A stretch of 64,000 nucleotides of DNA from Enterococcus sp. 5H (GCF_028128615.1 NZ_AMDP01000018.1:124001-188000), one strand, 5' to 3'. Positions 43,013 through 52,231 are shown, counted from the first letter of the stretch. The notes: generated from the sequence alone by a model not told the origin. Numbers and translations: made by a program.

Positions 43013-43474
43013 ATGAAAAAATCACTAGTTATTTTATTAACAGGATTTACACTATTAGCTTTGAGCGCTTGCGGATCTAATCAAGATAAATCTACAAAAG
43101 AAAGTAGTGAAACATCAGTGAGCAGCCAAGAGCAACAATCAACAGATAACAGTCAGTCGAATGAACAGTCAGAATCAATATTTACAGCAACGTTAACTGA
43201 AGATGCTGTGAAAAATGAGACAGTCGACCAGTCGATTCGTTTAGTTTTAGATGATGTGAAGGCAGAGGAAGATCCTGACGAAATTTTGAATTCTTTTAAA
43301 AATGATGGGGTTATCTTAAATGTCGCTGAGGATCAATTTGCAGATGGAACTACAGAAGAAACATTGAAAAAAGGCGATCAAGTTAGATTTACACTAAAAG
43401 TTAATTCAATTATGACAATGTCAATACCACCACAAATTCCTGGAAATTCAATTGTTAAAGTCGAAAAAATTTAA
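43013..43474 (+). CDS. Putative lipoprotein, 153 aa
   Basis: Lipoprotein signal peptide with lipobox LSAC (Cys about 20), then a Ser/Thr/Glu/Gln-rich spacer to about residue 55 and a small beta-type domain with no family I recognise. TAGGAGGCG precedes the ATG. Monocistronic between two terminators, just before the M-box/mgtC leader. Similar short lipoproteins are common in enterococci without known function. Confidence 0.8.
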   Translation: MKKSLVILLTGFTLLALSACGSNQDKSTKESSETSVSSQEQQSTDNSQSNEQSESIFTATLTEDAVKNETVDQSIRLVLDDVKAEEDPDEILNSFKNDGVILNVAEDQFADGTTEETLKKGDQVRFTLKVNSIMTMSIPPQIPGNSIVKVEKI

Positions 43475-43495
43475 TAACAAAAAAGATAGTGTGTC

Positions 43496-43531
43496 AATGC
43501 ACTAAAACAAGTGTTTTGATGCATTTTTTGG
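43496..43531 (+). terminator. Terminator after the lipoprotein gene
   Basis: AATGCA with TGCATT and an inner AAAAC/GTTTT stem, followed by T6. Confidence 0.75.
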
Positions 43532-43594
43532 TGTTCTAATTCTTTTAAATAACGTTTTTTATATTAAGGTTTTTGTGAAAAAAAACAAAAAATG

Positions 43595-43624
43595 TTGACT
43601 TTTATTTTAGTTTGATGTTATAGT
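43595..43624 (+). promoter_or_regulatory. Promoter of the M-box copy 2 / mgtC-mgtA transcript
   Basis: TTGACT, 18-bp spacer, TATAGT, about 25 bp ahead of the riboswitch core. Confidence 0.7.
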
Positions 43625-43648
43625 TTGTGCTGTAAGATAACTAAATAG

Positions 43649-43806
43649 ATTTGTTAGGTGAGGCTCCTATACAAACACAGGCTACTGCCCAAAAACATCG
43701 AGAGATGCCAATGGGTAGAACAGGGATTGTCGATTACAAGGCTTTTCATAAGGTAGCTAAAAGCTCTGCTTTTTACGTTGTATAGTGCCAAAACTCAACG
43801 ATTAGA
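43649..43806 (+). promoter_or_regulatory. M-box (ykoK-type) Mg2+ riboswitch, copy 2
   Basis: Full M-box core: TTGTTAGGTGAGGCTCCTAT, CTACTGCCCAAAAAC paired with GCCAATGGGTAG, and GTTGTATAGTGCCAAAACTC at the end. It precedes mgtC and the MgtA-type ATPase, the standard targets of this Mg2+ sensor. High Mg2+ stabilises the fold and favours the terminator at 43840. Confidence 0.95.
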
Positions 43807-43839
43807 TCATACAGGCTTTTTTTGTGCGCTTATTTATGA

Positions 43840-43871
43840 CCTTCCGATGAGTTTTGGCGGAAGGTTTTTTG
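43840..43871 (+). terminator. M-box copy 2 terminator with readable antiterminator
   Basis: CCTTCCG and CGGAAGG close a hairpin followed by T6. Its loop holds TGAGTTTTGGC (43848-43858), an exact complement of GCCAAAACTCA (43787-43797) at the 3' end of the M-box. The two states, aptamer plus terminator or antiterminator, are therefore mutually exclusive. Confidence 0.88.
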
Positions 43872-43880
43872 CTGTGAATC

Positions 43881-43959
43881 ACTACGATTGGCTTTGCCAG
43901 AGTAGATGATGAACAGTACTTGGCGACCAAAGGGAGCGAAGTCACATTACTAGTGAATC
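43881..43959. repeat. 79-bp direct repeat, copy 1 (mgtC leader)
   Basis: Begins ACTACGATTGGCTTTGCCAG and ends TTACTAGTGAATC. It matches the copy at 44019-44097 with three substitutions. It lies between the riboswitch terminator and mgtC. Confidence 0.88.
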
Positions 43960-43983
43960 CCACCGAAGTAGCTAATACTACAT

Positions 43984-44014
43984 CAATTTCAAAGAGCTAA
44001 AGCTCAAAGAATTG
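43984..44014. repeat. CAATTTC...GAATTG palindromic repeat, copy 2
   Basis: 31 bp with CAATT/AATTG ends and GAGC-TAAA-GCTC centre, located between the two 79-bp repeats. It has the same layout as 17748-17778; a partial copy is at 44121-44142. Confidence 0.55.
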
Positions 44015-44018
44015 AAGG

Positions 44019-44097
44019 ACTACGATTGGCTTCGCCAGAGTAGATGATGAACAGTACTTGGCGACCAAAGGAAGCGAAGTCGCATTACTAGTGAATC
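44019..44097. repeat. 79-bp direct repeat, copy 2 (mgtC leader)
   Basis: Second copy, starting 138 bp after the first. No ORF with an RBS occupies 43872-44300, so the repeats are in a long untranslated leader. Confidence 0.88.
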
Positions 44098-44312
44098 AGC
44101 CACTGCTGATAGCTCTATATCAATTTCAAGGGGCCAAAGTTTAGATAGTGGAATGTCTACGTTTGGTTTTGTCAGGTCTTACGATGAAGAATTCTTCGTG
44201 AAAGATTTCAGAAAATAAAGAGAAAACTAATTTCAAACGAAACTAGTCGTGAAGTATTGTGAAACAAAGGGCCAAACCAACCTACAAACAAATCAAAGAA
44301 AGGAGCAAATTA

Positions 44313-44989
44313 ATGAATTTTTAATCAATGTATTTGTCAGTATTTTCGCCGGAATGATTATTGGTGCAGAACGGCAATGGCGGAAAAAATTAGCTGGAAT
44401 GAGAACGATGACTTTAGTAACATTAGGCGCTTGTCTTTTCGTTTCATTATCAACGTTTATCCAAGAAGATAGCAGCCCATCAAGGATAGCTGCTCAAGTT
44501 GTTAGTGGTATTGGATTTTTAGCTGGTGGAGTAATTTTACGCGAAGGATTTAGTGTTACGGGAATTAATACTGCAGCGACTCTATGGTGTTCAGCAGCAG
44601 TAGGCAGTCTGATTGGCGCAGGATTTATTATTGAAGGTGCAGCATGTGCCGTTATCATTATGTTGGTCAATATTTTTCTCAGAAATCTATCTTTTAAGCT
44701 GGATAATTTAACGGAACAAAAAGTAGAAAATGAAACAGAATCGATCCATTATCTTTCCGTAATTGCTAGCAATTCAAGTGAAGTCATGCTTCGAACAGAA
44801 ATCATTCAATTGTTGGATAAATATTGTTTAACCTTCACCAAGTTTTCATGTACAGATTTGGCTGGAAAAAAAGTTCGTTTGTTTTTAGAAATTGAAGCAA
44901 CTAAAAATGGAGCATTGGTAGTTAATACAATAATTTCAGAACTGTCACAACTCTCAGAAGTTATCGAAATCAATCAAATGAGTAATTAA
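44313..44989 (+). CDS. mgtC: MgtC/SapB-family membrane protein, start region frameshifted
   Basis: The protein has the MgtC N-terminal membrane domain: about four helices with GMIIGAERQWRKKLAGMRTM, VVSGIGFLAGGVILREG and GINTAATLWCSAAVG, then an ACT-like C-terminal domain. The well-placed ATG at 44313 (7 nt after AAAGGAG) reads only Met-Asn-Phe before a TAA. The MgtC frame, whose natural start would read MNFLINVFVS, is one base out, at the T5 run 44318-44322. In-frame alternatives are ATT 44309 (too close to the RBS) or a GTG at 44249 without RBS. Family members support growth at low Mg2+; the M-box upstream fits. Confidence 0.82.
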
Positions 44990-45021
44990 AAGAACGGAGG
45001 AATCAAAATGGTAAAACAGTG

Positions 45022-45519
45022 ATGCTAAAAATTGTTCAATGGAATAGCAAAGAGTATTGGGTAGGGATCTCATTACGAAATAAACTTCTCAAAACAAGCG
45101 CAGGACAGCCATGGATAACAAAAGCACCTGAAGCAGAAAAAAAAGATATTCATATTGCGGCATTTATCAATGGAGAAGTAGCAGGAACATTATTGCTTTC
45201 TAAAAGAACTGAAACAGTAGTACAAGTCAAACAAGTTGCGATTGATGATGGATATCAAGGATTTGGAGTAGGTAAAAAATTATTGGGATTTGCTGAAAAA
45301 GTTGCCGAATTGTTAAATTTTGAGACAGTTTTTCTAACTGGTCGTAGTCAAGCATGGGGCTTTTATGAGCGGTTAGGCTATCAAAGTTTAGGTCAACCCT
45401 ATACAGAATCACAACTAAAATTTAAAAAGTTTACGAAAGGCGTCATGAAAGAAAAAACAACATTGAAACTTGCTATAACAAAAAATATAACGCTAAAGGA
45501 GATGGAAACAAATGGATGA
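45022..45519 (+). CDS. GNAT-family N-acetyltransferase
   Basis: About 165 aa with a GNAT fold: VKQVAIDDGYQGFGVGKKLL carries the acetyl-CoA-binding Q/RxxGxG/A motif, and WGFYERLGY is the conserved C-terminal element. The strong RBS GGAGG serves ATG 45008, which reads only MVKQ before TGA. That stop overlaps ATG 45022 as TGATG, so the gene is probably translated by coupling from a four-codon leader. It sits between mgtC and mgtA in the Mg2+-responsive unit; substrate unknown. Confidence 0.82.
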   Translation: MLKIVQWNSKEYWVGISLRNKLLKTSAGQPWITKAPEAEKKDIHIAAFINGEVAGTLLLSKRTETVVQVKQVAIDDGYQGFGVGKKLLGFAEKVAELLNFETVFLTGRSQAWGFYERLGYQSLGQPYTESQLKFKKFTKGVMKEKTTLKLAITKNITLKEMETNG

Positions 45520-45607
45520 CAGTAGTCAGAGGATCAAGGACTTATGTAAAAAGAATGTTATAGGCGAAACAAACAGAGTTACTATTATCTATTTGTTTCT
45601 AGGGTAA
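45512..45607 (+). CDS. Small ORF, 31 aa, between GNAT gene and mgtA
   Basis: ATG 45512 lies 9 nt after AAAGGAG and overlaps the GNAT stop (ATGGATGA). It encodes MDDSSQRIKDLC... ending in a short hydrophobic VTIIYLFLG, then TAA. The RBS and the overlap favour real translation. Small membrane-associated peptides next to Mg2+ pumps are known in other bacteria (MgtS, MgtR), but no similarity to them is visible; it may only couple translation. Confidence 0.4.
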   Translation: MDDSSQRIKDLCKKNVIGETNRVTIIYLFLG

Positions 45608-45693
45608 ATAATACTATTACTCGTTTGGCGTTTCTTTTTTTCATTAGTCCATTAATCAAAAGAATTGGATTAGTTAGAAAGAAGGAGAAAAAA

Positions 45694-48333
45694 ATGCAAA
45701 AAAATAACCAAACATATGAGTTCTTTGCAAGGAATTCAGCAGAAAATATTTTATCACTATTTAAAGCTTCAAAACGAGGCTTAACGAATCAACAGGCAAC
45801 ACTTTCCAGAGAAGAATTTGGAGAAAATATTATCACGCATGGGAAAAAAACGCCCTTATTTATCGAAATCATTAAAGCTTATTTTACCCCATTTACGATT
45901 GTTTTGATGGTTTTAGCTGCCATTTCATTTGTGACGGATTATGTGATTGCTCCACCTGAAGATCAGGACCTTATTGGGGTTATTATTATCGTTGCAATGG
46001 TACTAATTAGCGGTACAATGACATTGATTCAATCAGTGAAATCAAATCAAGCTGCGGAAAAATTGAACAATATGGTCAAAGTTACAGCGACGGTCGTTCG
46101 TAGACAAAGTGAAATTGAATTACCGATCGAAGAAATTGTCTGTGGAGATATTGTAAAATTGTCTGCGGGTGATATGATCCCAGCTGATATTCGCTTAATA
46201 AAAACGAAAGATTTATTTGTTTCTCAATCAGCAATGACTGGTGAAAGTTATCCTGTAGAAAAACGAGCAGATTACAAGTTAAATACGAAAAGTACAGAAA
46301 CCGAATATGAAAATATCGTGTTTATGGGTAGTAATGTCATTAGCGGAAGTGCTGAAGGAATCGTTGTTTCTGTGGGGGATAATACACTTTTTGGTAAAGT
46401 TGCTCAAGATGTTTCAGAGAAAAATCCACAAACGAATTTTGAAATTGGTATTAGTAAAACTTCTTGGTTGTTAATCCGTTTTATGCTAGTAATGGCGCCA
46501 GCTGTATTTTTAATTAATGGATTGACGAAAGGTGACTGGTTCGAAGCTTTCCTTTTCGGCTTATCTGTTGCAGTTGGTTTAACACCTGAAATGTTGCCGA
46601 TGATTGTGACGACAAATCTCGTTAAAGGCGCATCAAGTATGGCAAAAAAAGGCACGATTATTAAAAATTTAAATGCCATTCAAAATTTTGGAGCAATTGA
46701 TGTTTTATGTACTGATAAAACTGGTACATTGACTCAAGACAAAATCATTCTTGAATATCACTTAGATTGTGATGGAAAAGAAGATAGTCGCGTGTTACGT
46801 CATGCTTTCTTCAATAGTTATTATCAAACAGGCTTAAAGAATTTGATGGACGTTGCGATTATTGATGCAGCAAAAGAAGAACTGTCAATTGATTCTTCAG
46901 AGTATAAAAAAGTAGATGAAATTCCATTTGATTTTCAAAGACGCCGCATGAGTGTGGTCATTGAAGATAAAACTGGCAAAACGCAAATGATCACAAAAGG
47001 CGCAGTAGAAGAAATGCTTGAAATCTCAAGCTATGTTGATTATCAAGGTTCGGTTACAGCTTTAACAGAATCATTGAAAAAAGAAATTTTGAAAACGGTA
47101 GAAAACTTAAATGAAGATGGACTACGTGTTTTAGCAGTTTCTCAGAAAACAAATCCAGCAACGGTAGACGAATTTTCTGTCTCTGATGAAAATGAAATGG
47201 TGTTGATTGGTTACTTAGCGTTCCTTGATCCGCCAAAAGAAACAACAAAAGCTGCCTTAGAAGCACTTAAAAATCACGGTGTTGGCGTTAAAGTATTAAC
47301 AGGAGATAATGCTTTAGTGACAAAATCTGTTTGTAAACAAGTTGGTTTAGCTGATGAGCAATTGGTGACAGGTAGCGAAATCTCTCGTATGAATGATGTT
47401 GAATTAAAAACTGTTGCTGAAAAATATAATATTTTTGTAAAATTAACACCGAGTCAAAAAACACGACTGGTTAGAGTGTTAAGGGATGCTGGTCATACTG
47501 TTGGTTTTATGGGCGATGGAATCAATGATGCTCCAGCAATGAAAGAAGCGGATGTTGGGATTTCCGTTGATACAGCAGTTGATATTGCCAAAGAATCGGC
47601 TGATGTCATTTTATTGGAAAAAGATTTAATGGTGTTGGAACGTGGGTTATTAGCAGGGCGTTCAACTTTCGGCAATATTATGAAATATGTTAAAATGACC
47701 GCTAGTTCAAATTTTGGGAACATGTTTTCTGTAGTGGTGGCAAGTATCTTTTTACCATTCTTACCAATGTTGCCGTTACAGTTACTATTCTTGAATTTGA
47801 TTTATGATATTTCATGTATGTCTATTCCTTGGGATAATGTCGATTCAGAGTATTTAAAAGAACCGAAAAAGTGGAATGCAACAAGAATTGGTTCATTTAT
47901 GAAATGGTTAGGGCCAACAAGTTCTGTCTTTGATATTACAACCTATCTATTAATGTATTTTGTTATTTGTCCTCAATTAGTGGGTGGTAATTATCATGAT
48001 TTAGGTCCAACTGAGCAAGCTGCGTTTATCGCAATTTTCCATGCTGGTTGGTTTGTTGAATCATTATGGTCTCAAACGTTAGTTATTCATACATTGCGTA
48101 CACCGAAGATTCCGTTTTTACAAAGTCGCGCATCATTTATCTTAACGACGATTACTTCATTGGGAATTGCAGTAGGAACAATTTTACCTTACACAAGCTT
48201 TGGTCAAAATTTAGGTTTAACACAATTGCCACTAGTTTACTTTGGTTGGTTAGCATTAACAATTTTTGCGTACTTATTCTTAGTAATGATTGTAAAAAAT
48301 ATTTACGTGAAACGTTTTGGTGAGTTATTGTAA
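45694..48333 (+). CDS. mgtA: MgtA-type Mg2+-importing P-type ATPase
   Basis: 879 aa from ATG 45694, 6 nt after AAGGAG; the longer in-frame start lacks an RBS. P3B ATPase with TGES (SAMTGESYPVEK), CTDKTGTLTQD, the nucleotide-binding KGAVEEML, TGDNALVTK and GDGINDAPAMK, about ten membrane helices, and the GLTPEMLPMIVTTNL motif of helix 4 typical of MgtA/MgtB. It imports Mg2+ down a favourable gradient at ATP cost. It belongs to the M-box-controlled unit with mgtC. Confidence 0.96.
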   Translation: MQKNNQTYEFFARNSAENILSLFKASKRGLTNQQATLSREEFGENIITHGKKTPLFIEIIKAYFTPFTIVLMVLAAISFVTDYVIAPPEDQDLIGVIIIVAMVLISGTMTLIQSVKSNQAAEKLNNMVKVTATVVRRQSEIELPIEEIVCGDIVKLSAGDMIPADIRLIKTKDLFVSQSAMTGESYPVEKRADYKLNTKSTETEYENIVFMGSNVISGSAEGIVVSVGDNTLFGKVAQDVSEKNPQTNFEIGISKTSWLLIRFMLVMAPAVFLINGLTKGDWFEAFLFGLSVAVGLTPEMLPMIVTTNLVKGASSMAKKGTIIKNLNAIQNFGAIDVLCTDKTGTLTQDKIILEYHLDCDGKEDSRVLRHAFFNSYYQTGLKNLMDVAIIDAAKEELSIDSSEYKKVDEIPFDFQRRRMSVVIEDKTGKTQMITKGAVEEMLEISSYVDYQGSVTALTESLKKEILKTVENLNEDGLRVLAVSQKTNPATVDEFSVSDENEMVLIGYLAFLDPPKETTKAALEALKNHGVGVKVLTGDNALVTKSVCKQVGLADEQLVTGSEISRMNDVELKTVAEKYNIFVKLTPSQKTRLVRVLRDAGHTVGFMGDGINDAPAMKEADVGISVDTAVDIAKESADVILLEKDLMVLERGLLAGRSTFGNIMKYVKMTASSNFGNMFSVVVASIFLPFLPMLPLQLLFLNLIYDISCMSIPWDNVDSEYLKEPKKWNATRIGSFMKWLGPTSSVFDITTYLLMYFVICPQLVGGNYHDLGPTEQAAFIAIFHAGWFVESLWSQTLVIHTLRTPKIPFLQSRASFILTTITSLGIAVGTILPYTSFGQNLGLTQLPLVYFGWLALTIFAYLFLVMIVKNIYVKRFGELL

Positions 48334-48362
48334 TTAAGTAAAAGATAAACTTGTCTTGATTG

Positions 48363-48415
48363 AATAGAGTTGATTTGCTTTGGAAATTCAAAAGCAAATT
48401 AGCTCTATTTTTATA
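48363..48415 (+). terminator. Terminator after mgtA
   Basis: ATAGAG/CTCTAT outer and ATTTGCTTT/AAAGCAAAT inner stems with a T-rich 3' end. Confidence 0.82.
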
Positions 48416-48522
48416 AATTAAAATTGAAAAACGGTTAATTCATTTCTTTATATTTGTAAAAAAAGCCAGAAGTTGTATCATAAAAATAGAGAGAAATTTA
48501 TCGAAAAAAGTTTTGATTCTTG

Positions 48523-48579
48523 TTTGACCAAGACTGACCAATGGTGTATAATCGTTTTATAAGGTCAAAATAAGTCAGA
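48523..48579 (+). promoter_or_regulatory. clpB promoter flanked by two CtsR boxes
   Basis: The promoter is TTGACC (48524), 17-bp spacer, TATAAT (48547-48552). GGTCAAA-ATA-AGTCAGA at 48563-48579 matches the CtsR heptad pair on the plus strand. TTTGACC-AAG-ACTGACC (48523-48539) is a weaker inverted copy over the -35. This is the expected heat-shock control of clp genes by CtsR. Confidence 0.88.
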
Positions 48580-48600
48580 CTTAAGACCTTGAAAATAATC

Positions 48601-48626
48601 AGGCAAAAGGTGTAGTGCCTTTTTTA
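48601..48626 (+). terminator. Terminator-like hairpin early in the clpB leader
   Basis: AGGCA and TGCCT around ten nt, followed by TTTTTT, only about 40-70 nt after the predicted start of transcription. A short stem, so either a partial attenuator or incidental. Confidence 0.5.
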
Positions 48627-48682
48627 GCTATAAACGATACTATTAATGAAGAATACATTGTGAATCAAGAGCTTGGATATGG

Positions 48683-48942
48683 TTCATTCAGCTTTTGAAA
48701 CTATCCAGCTTCATGAGCTAACTTCTTGGAAAAAAGATAAAAACCGAATGTGATAAAGAACATCACTTTCAATTTTTCCTATTTTTCAGTCGGAGTAATT
48801 CAAGCTCATTCAACTTTTAAAACTATCTAGCTTCATGAACCAACTTCTTGGAAAAAAGATAAAACCTGAATAAGGCAAAGAACGCCTTCCTCATGCTTTC
48901 CTATTTTTCATCGATGTTAAACGGTTCATTCAGCTTTTAAAA
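48683..48942. repeat. Tandem ~106-bp structured repeats in the clpB leader
   Basis: Copies at 48683-48788 and 48805-48910, plus an 18-bp start of a third at 48925-48942 directly before the RBS. Shared blocks are TCATTCA-CTTTT, AGCTTCATGA, AACTTCTTGGAAAAAAGATA and CCTATTTTTCA. Each copy contains a hairpin with the same loop AAAGAAC but different stems: GTGAT/ATCAC in the first, AAGGC/GCCTT in the second. Compensatory changes of this kind argue for a folded RNA element. No ORF with an RBS lies in 48416-48957. Confidence 0.8.
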
Positions 48943-48957
48943 TCAGGAGGTATTTTT

Positions 48958-51561
48958 ATGAATATTGAGAAAATGACAACAACGTTGCAAGAAGCTATTG
49001 CAGAGGCTCAACAAGTAGCTGTTACGCGTCATCAGCAGGAAATTGATATTGCTCATTTGTGGAAAATATTTTTACAGCCTAATCATTTTGGTCGGAATTT
49101 TTACACGGATGCTGGTGTGGATGTGGATGCTTTTGAACGGGAAATTGATCGAGCAATTGATGAATTACCTAGTGTTCAAGGTGGAAATGTACAATATGGT
49201 CAAAGTATGAGTCAAAACTTATTTAATTTACTATCAGAAGCAGATAAATTGAGAGAATCTTTTCAAGATGAATTTTTAGCGACTGAAATCGTGATTTTGG
49301 CTCTGATGAAGTTAAAGAACTATCGCTTAACTAAATATTTAACTGGTCAAGGAATTAATGAAAAAGAATTACGAAAAAATATCGAAGACATGAGAGGAGG
49401 AGATCGTGTGACTTCTCAAAATCAAGAAGAACAATACAAAGCTTTAGAAAAATATGGTGTAGACTTAGTCCAACAAGTAAAAAGCGGCAAACAAGATCCA
49501 ATCATCGGACGTGATGAAGAAATTCGTGATGTGATTAGGATTTTATCTCGTAAAACAAAAAATAACCCGGTCTTAATCGGGGAACCCGGTGTTGGTAAAA
49601 CCGCAATTATCGAGGGATTAGCTCAACGGATTGTGCGTAAAGATGTTCCCGAAAATCTAAAAGACAAAACAATTTTTTCATTAGATATGGGGGCATTGAT
49701 TGCAGGTGCTAAATTCCGTGGCGAATTTGAAGAACGTTTAAAAGCTGTGTTAAAAGAAGTCAAGAAAAGCGATGGACGGATCATTCTCTTTATTGATGAA
49801 ATTCATAATATTGTTGGTGCGGGCAAAACGGAAGGCAGCATGGATGCCGGAAACTTGTTAAAACCAATGCTGGCACGTGGTGAATTACATTTAATTGGTG
49901 CGACAACGCTGGATGAATATCGTCAATATATGGAAAAAGACAAAGCGCTTGAACGCCGTTTCCAAAAAGTTTTAGTTAAAGAACCAACTGTTGAAGATAC
50001 AATTAGTATTTTGCGCGGATTAAAAGAACGTTTTGAAATCCATCATAGCGTAAACATTCATGACAATGCCTTAGTTGCAGCTGCGACCTTATCTGATCGC
50101 TATATTACCGACCGCTTCTTACCAGATAAAGCAATTGATTTGGTTGATGAAGCCAGTGCAACAATTCGTGTTGAAATGAATTCAATGCCGACAGAATTAG
50201 ACCAAGTTACTCGTCGATTAATGCAGTTGGAAATTGAAGAAGCAGCTTTGAAAAAAGAATCAGATGATGCTAGTAAAAAACGTTTAGGCACACTGCAGGA
50301 AGAATTGGCAGATCTTCGTGAAGAAGCTAATGCGATGAAGATGCAGTGGGAAACAGAAAAAGAAGAAGTAAATGCTGTCAGCAACAAGCGTTCTGAAATC
50401 GATAAAGCTAAGCATGAATTAGAAGATGCTGAAAATAATTATGATTTAGAGCGGGCAGCTGTTTTACGTCACGGTACAATTCCAAAGTTAGAAGAAGAAC
50501 TAAAAGAACTTGAAGCTAAAAATGCAAGTGACAATGTAAAAATGGTGCAAGAAGCTGTAACCGAAAACGAAATCGCCCAAGTTGTTGGACGTTTAACTGG
50601 AATTCCAGTGACAAAATTAGTTGAGGGTGAACGTGAAAAATTAATGAAACTCAACGAAACATTGCACAAACGCGTGATTGGACAAGCTGAAGCAGTCGAC
50701 GCAGTTAGTGATGCAGTGATTCGCTCACGTGCAGGTCTGCAAGATCCAAATCGTCCATTAGGCTCATTCTTGTTCTTAGGTCCAACAGGCGTAGGTAAAA
50801 CAGAATTGGCTAAAGCTTTAGCAGAAGATTTGTTTGACTCAGAAGATCATATGGTGCGGATTGATATGAGTGAGTACATGGAAAAACATAGCGTCTCTCG
50901 TTTAGTCGGAGCCCCTCCAGGTTATGTCGGTTACGAAGAAGGTGGCCAATTAACCGAAGCCGTTCGTCGTAATCCATACACGATTGTTTTACTAGATGAA
51001 ATCGAAAAAGCACATCCAGATGTGTTCAATATTTTACTACAAGTGTTAGATGACGGTCGTTTAACAGATTCTAAAGGACGAGTTGTTGACTTTAAAAATA
51101 CTGTTTTGATTATGACGAGTAATATTGGTTCTCAATTATTGCTGGAAGGCGTGACACCAGAAGGTACAATTCCAGAAGAAGTTGAAGAACAAGTAATGAC
51201 TATTTTACGCGGCAACTTCAAGCCAGAGTTTTTAAACAGAATTGATGATACGATCCTCTTTACACCGCTTAGCTTAGATAATGTGAAAGGAATCATTGGA
51301 AAAATGACTGCCCAACTAGCGAAACGCTTAGAACATCAAGAAATTGAATTAGTGATTTCAGATGAAGCGGAAACGTGGATTGCAGAAAGCGGTTATGATC
51401 CAGCTTATGGTGCCCGCCCATTGAAACGTTTTATCACGAAAGAAGTGGAAACACCGTTAGCGAAAGAAATTGTTTCTGGTCGTATAATGCCGAAAACAAA
51501 AGTAACCATCAGTTTGTTAAACAATCAGTTAGTATTTGAAAATGAACCGATTGAAGAGTAA
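48958..51561 (+). CDS. clpB: ATP-dependent disaggregase ClpB
   Basis: 867 aa: N-domain (1-145), AAA1 with Walker A GEPGVGKT and Walker [15 protein letters not shown], the long coiled-coil middle domain (about 400-520) that separates ClpB from ClpC/ClpE, and AAA2 with [22 protein letters not shown], and the sensor-2 GARPLKR. No ClpP-binding loop is evident. It rescues aggregated proteins with DnaK. ATG 48958 follows CAGGAGG by 7 nt. Control is by CtsR plus a repeat-containing leader. Confidence 0.97.
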   Translation: MNIEKMTTTLQEAIAEAQQVAVTRHQQEIDIAHLWKIFLQPNHFGRNFYTDAGVDVDAFEREIDRAIDELPSVQGGNVQYGQSMSQNLFNLLSEADKLRESFQDEFLATEIVILALMKLKNYRLTKYLTGQGINEKELRKNIEDMRGGDRVTSQNQEEQYKALEKYGVDLVQQVKSGKQDPIIGRDEEIRDVIRILSRKTKNNPVLIGEPGVGKTAIIEGLAQRIVRKDVPENLKDKTIFSLDMGALIAGAKFRGEFEERLKAVLKEVKKSDGRIILFIDEIHNIVGAGKTEGSMDAGNLLKPMLARGELHLIGATTLDEYRQYMEKDKALERRFQKVLVKEPTVEDTISILRGLKERFEIHHSVNIHDNALVAAATLSDRYITDRFLPDKAIDLVDEASATIRVEMNSMPTELDQVTRRLMQLEIEEAALKKESDDASKKRLGTLQEELADLREEANAMKMQWETEKEEVNAVSNKRSEIDKAKHELEDAENNYDLERAAVLRHGTIPKLEEELKELEAKNASDNVKMVQEAVTENEIAQVVGRLTGIPVTKLVEGEREKLMKLNETLHKRVIGQAEAVDAVSDAVIRSRAGLQDPNRPLGSFLFLGPTGVGKTELAKALAEDLFDSEDHMVRIDMSEYMEKHSVSRLVGAPPGYVGYEEGGQLTEAVRRNPYTIVLLDEIEKAHPDVFNILLQVLDDGRLTDSKGRVVDFKNTVLIMTSNIGSQLLLEGVTPEGTIPEEVEEQVMTILRGNFKPEFLNRIDDTILFTPLSLDNVKGIIGKMTAQLAKRLEHQEIELVISDEAETWIAESGYDPAYGARPLKRFITKEVETPLAKEIVSGRIMPKTKVTISLLNNQLVFENEPIEE

Positions 51562-51571
51562 ATAGACAACT

Positions 51572-51609
51572 GAGATCATCTGCTTATAGTGCGGATGGTC
51601 TCTTTATTT
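51572..51609 (+). terminator. Terminator after clpB
   Basis: GAGATCATCTGC pairs with GCGGATGGTCTC (with G-T pairs), followed by TTTATTT. Confidence 0.8.
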
Positions 51610-51705
51610 GATTGAAATTAGTATAGATGAGCTGAAAAGATTGATTTGAGAAATTATATTGTGTAAAATCTAACTAGAATAAAATTGAGCCAAAAGAGGG
51701 ATTTA

Positions 51706-52143
51706 GTGGAAAATAAGAAAAGACGATTAGAGGAACAACTTTGTTTTTCTTTGCAAACCGTATCTAAACAATTTAATCGGATGTATACTAAAGCGTTAAA
51801 ACCATTTAACTTAACCTATCCGCAGTATTTAGTTTTGCTAGTGTTATGGGAGTATTCTGATCAGCGTATTTCTGATCTTGGTGAAAAACTACAATTGGAT
51901 ACCGGCACTTTGACTCCCATGTTAAAACGAATGGAGAAAAATGGTTTTATTAATCGGAATCGAGCAGTAGAAGATGAGCGGATTGTGATTGTTTCTTTAT
52001 CGGAAAAAGCAATGCAATTAGAATCTGATATTTACCAATGTGTGGATGGATGTTTAACTCAATTGACACTAAATGAAGCGGATTATTTCACTTTGATTAA
52101 GCAAATTAATGACTTAAGTCAACAAGTGAATAAAATTAAATAA
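51706..52143 (+). CDS. ohrR: Organic peroxide-sensing MarR repressor OhrR
   Basis: About 145 aa from GTG 51706 (AGAGGG upstream); TTG 51685 has no RBS. MarR fold with the reactive N-terminal Cys in EEQLCFSLQ, the position of the OhrR peroxide sensor, YPQYLVLLVLWE, and the winged helix LDTGTLTPMLKRMEKNGFI. Further Cys residues near the C-terminus (QCVDGC) may allow intramolecular disulfides. ohr follows, with a perfect OhrR-like palindrome in its promoter. Confidence 0.92.
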   Translation: MENKKRRLEEQLCFSLQTVSKQFNRMYTKALKPFNLTYPQYLVLLVLWEYSDQRISDLGEKLQLDTGTLTPMLKRMEKNGFINRNRAVEDERIVIVSLSEKAMQLESDIYQCVDGCLTQLTLNEADYFTLIKQINDLSQQVNKIK

Positions 52144-52150
52144 ATGTTGT

Positions 52151-52205
52151 GAGCTTTTAAAATTGGGAGAATTCGGTTCCTAATTTTAAAAGTTCTTTTT
52201 TTAAG
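52151..52205 (+). terminator. Terminator between ohrR and ohr
   Basis: ACTTTTAAAATT-type arms (CTTTTAAAATT with AATTTTAAAAG) around about 17 nt, followed by CTTTTTTT. It makes the two genes separate transcripts. Confidence 0.85.
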
Positions 52206-52231
52206 CATACCATTGTACATCTCTATAAATG

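Noticed and set aside
43881-44097. CRISPR array
   Set aside because: Only two 79-bp units, unequal structure and no spacers of constant length; nothing else in the window resembles an array, and no cas genes are present.
44249-44312. In-frame N-terminal extension of mgtC from GTG 44249
   Set aside because: No RBS, hydrophilic sequence unlike MgtC, and a perfect RBS lies downstream at 44299-44305.
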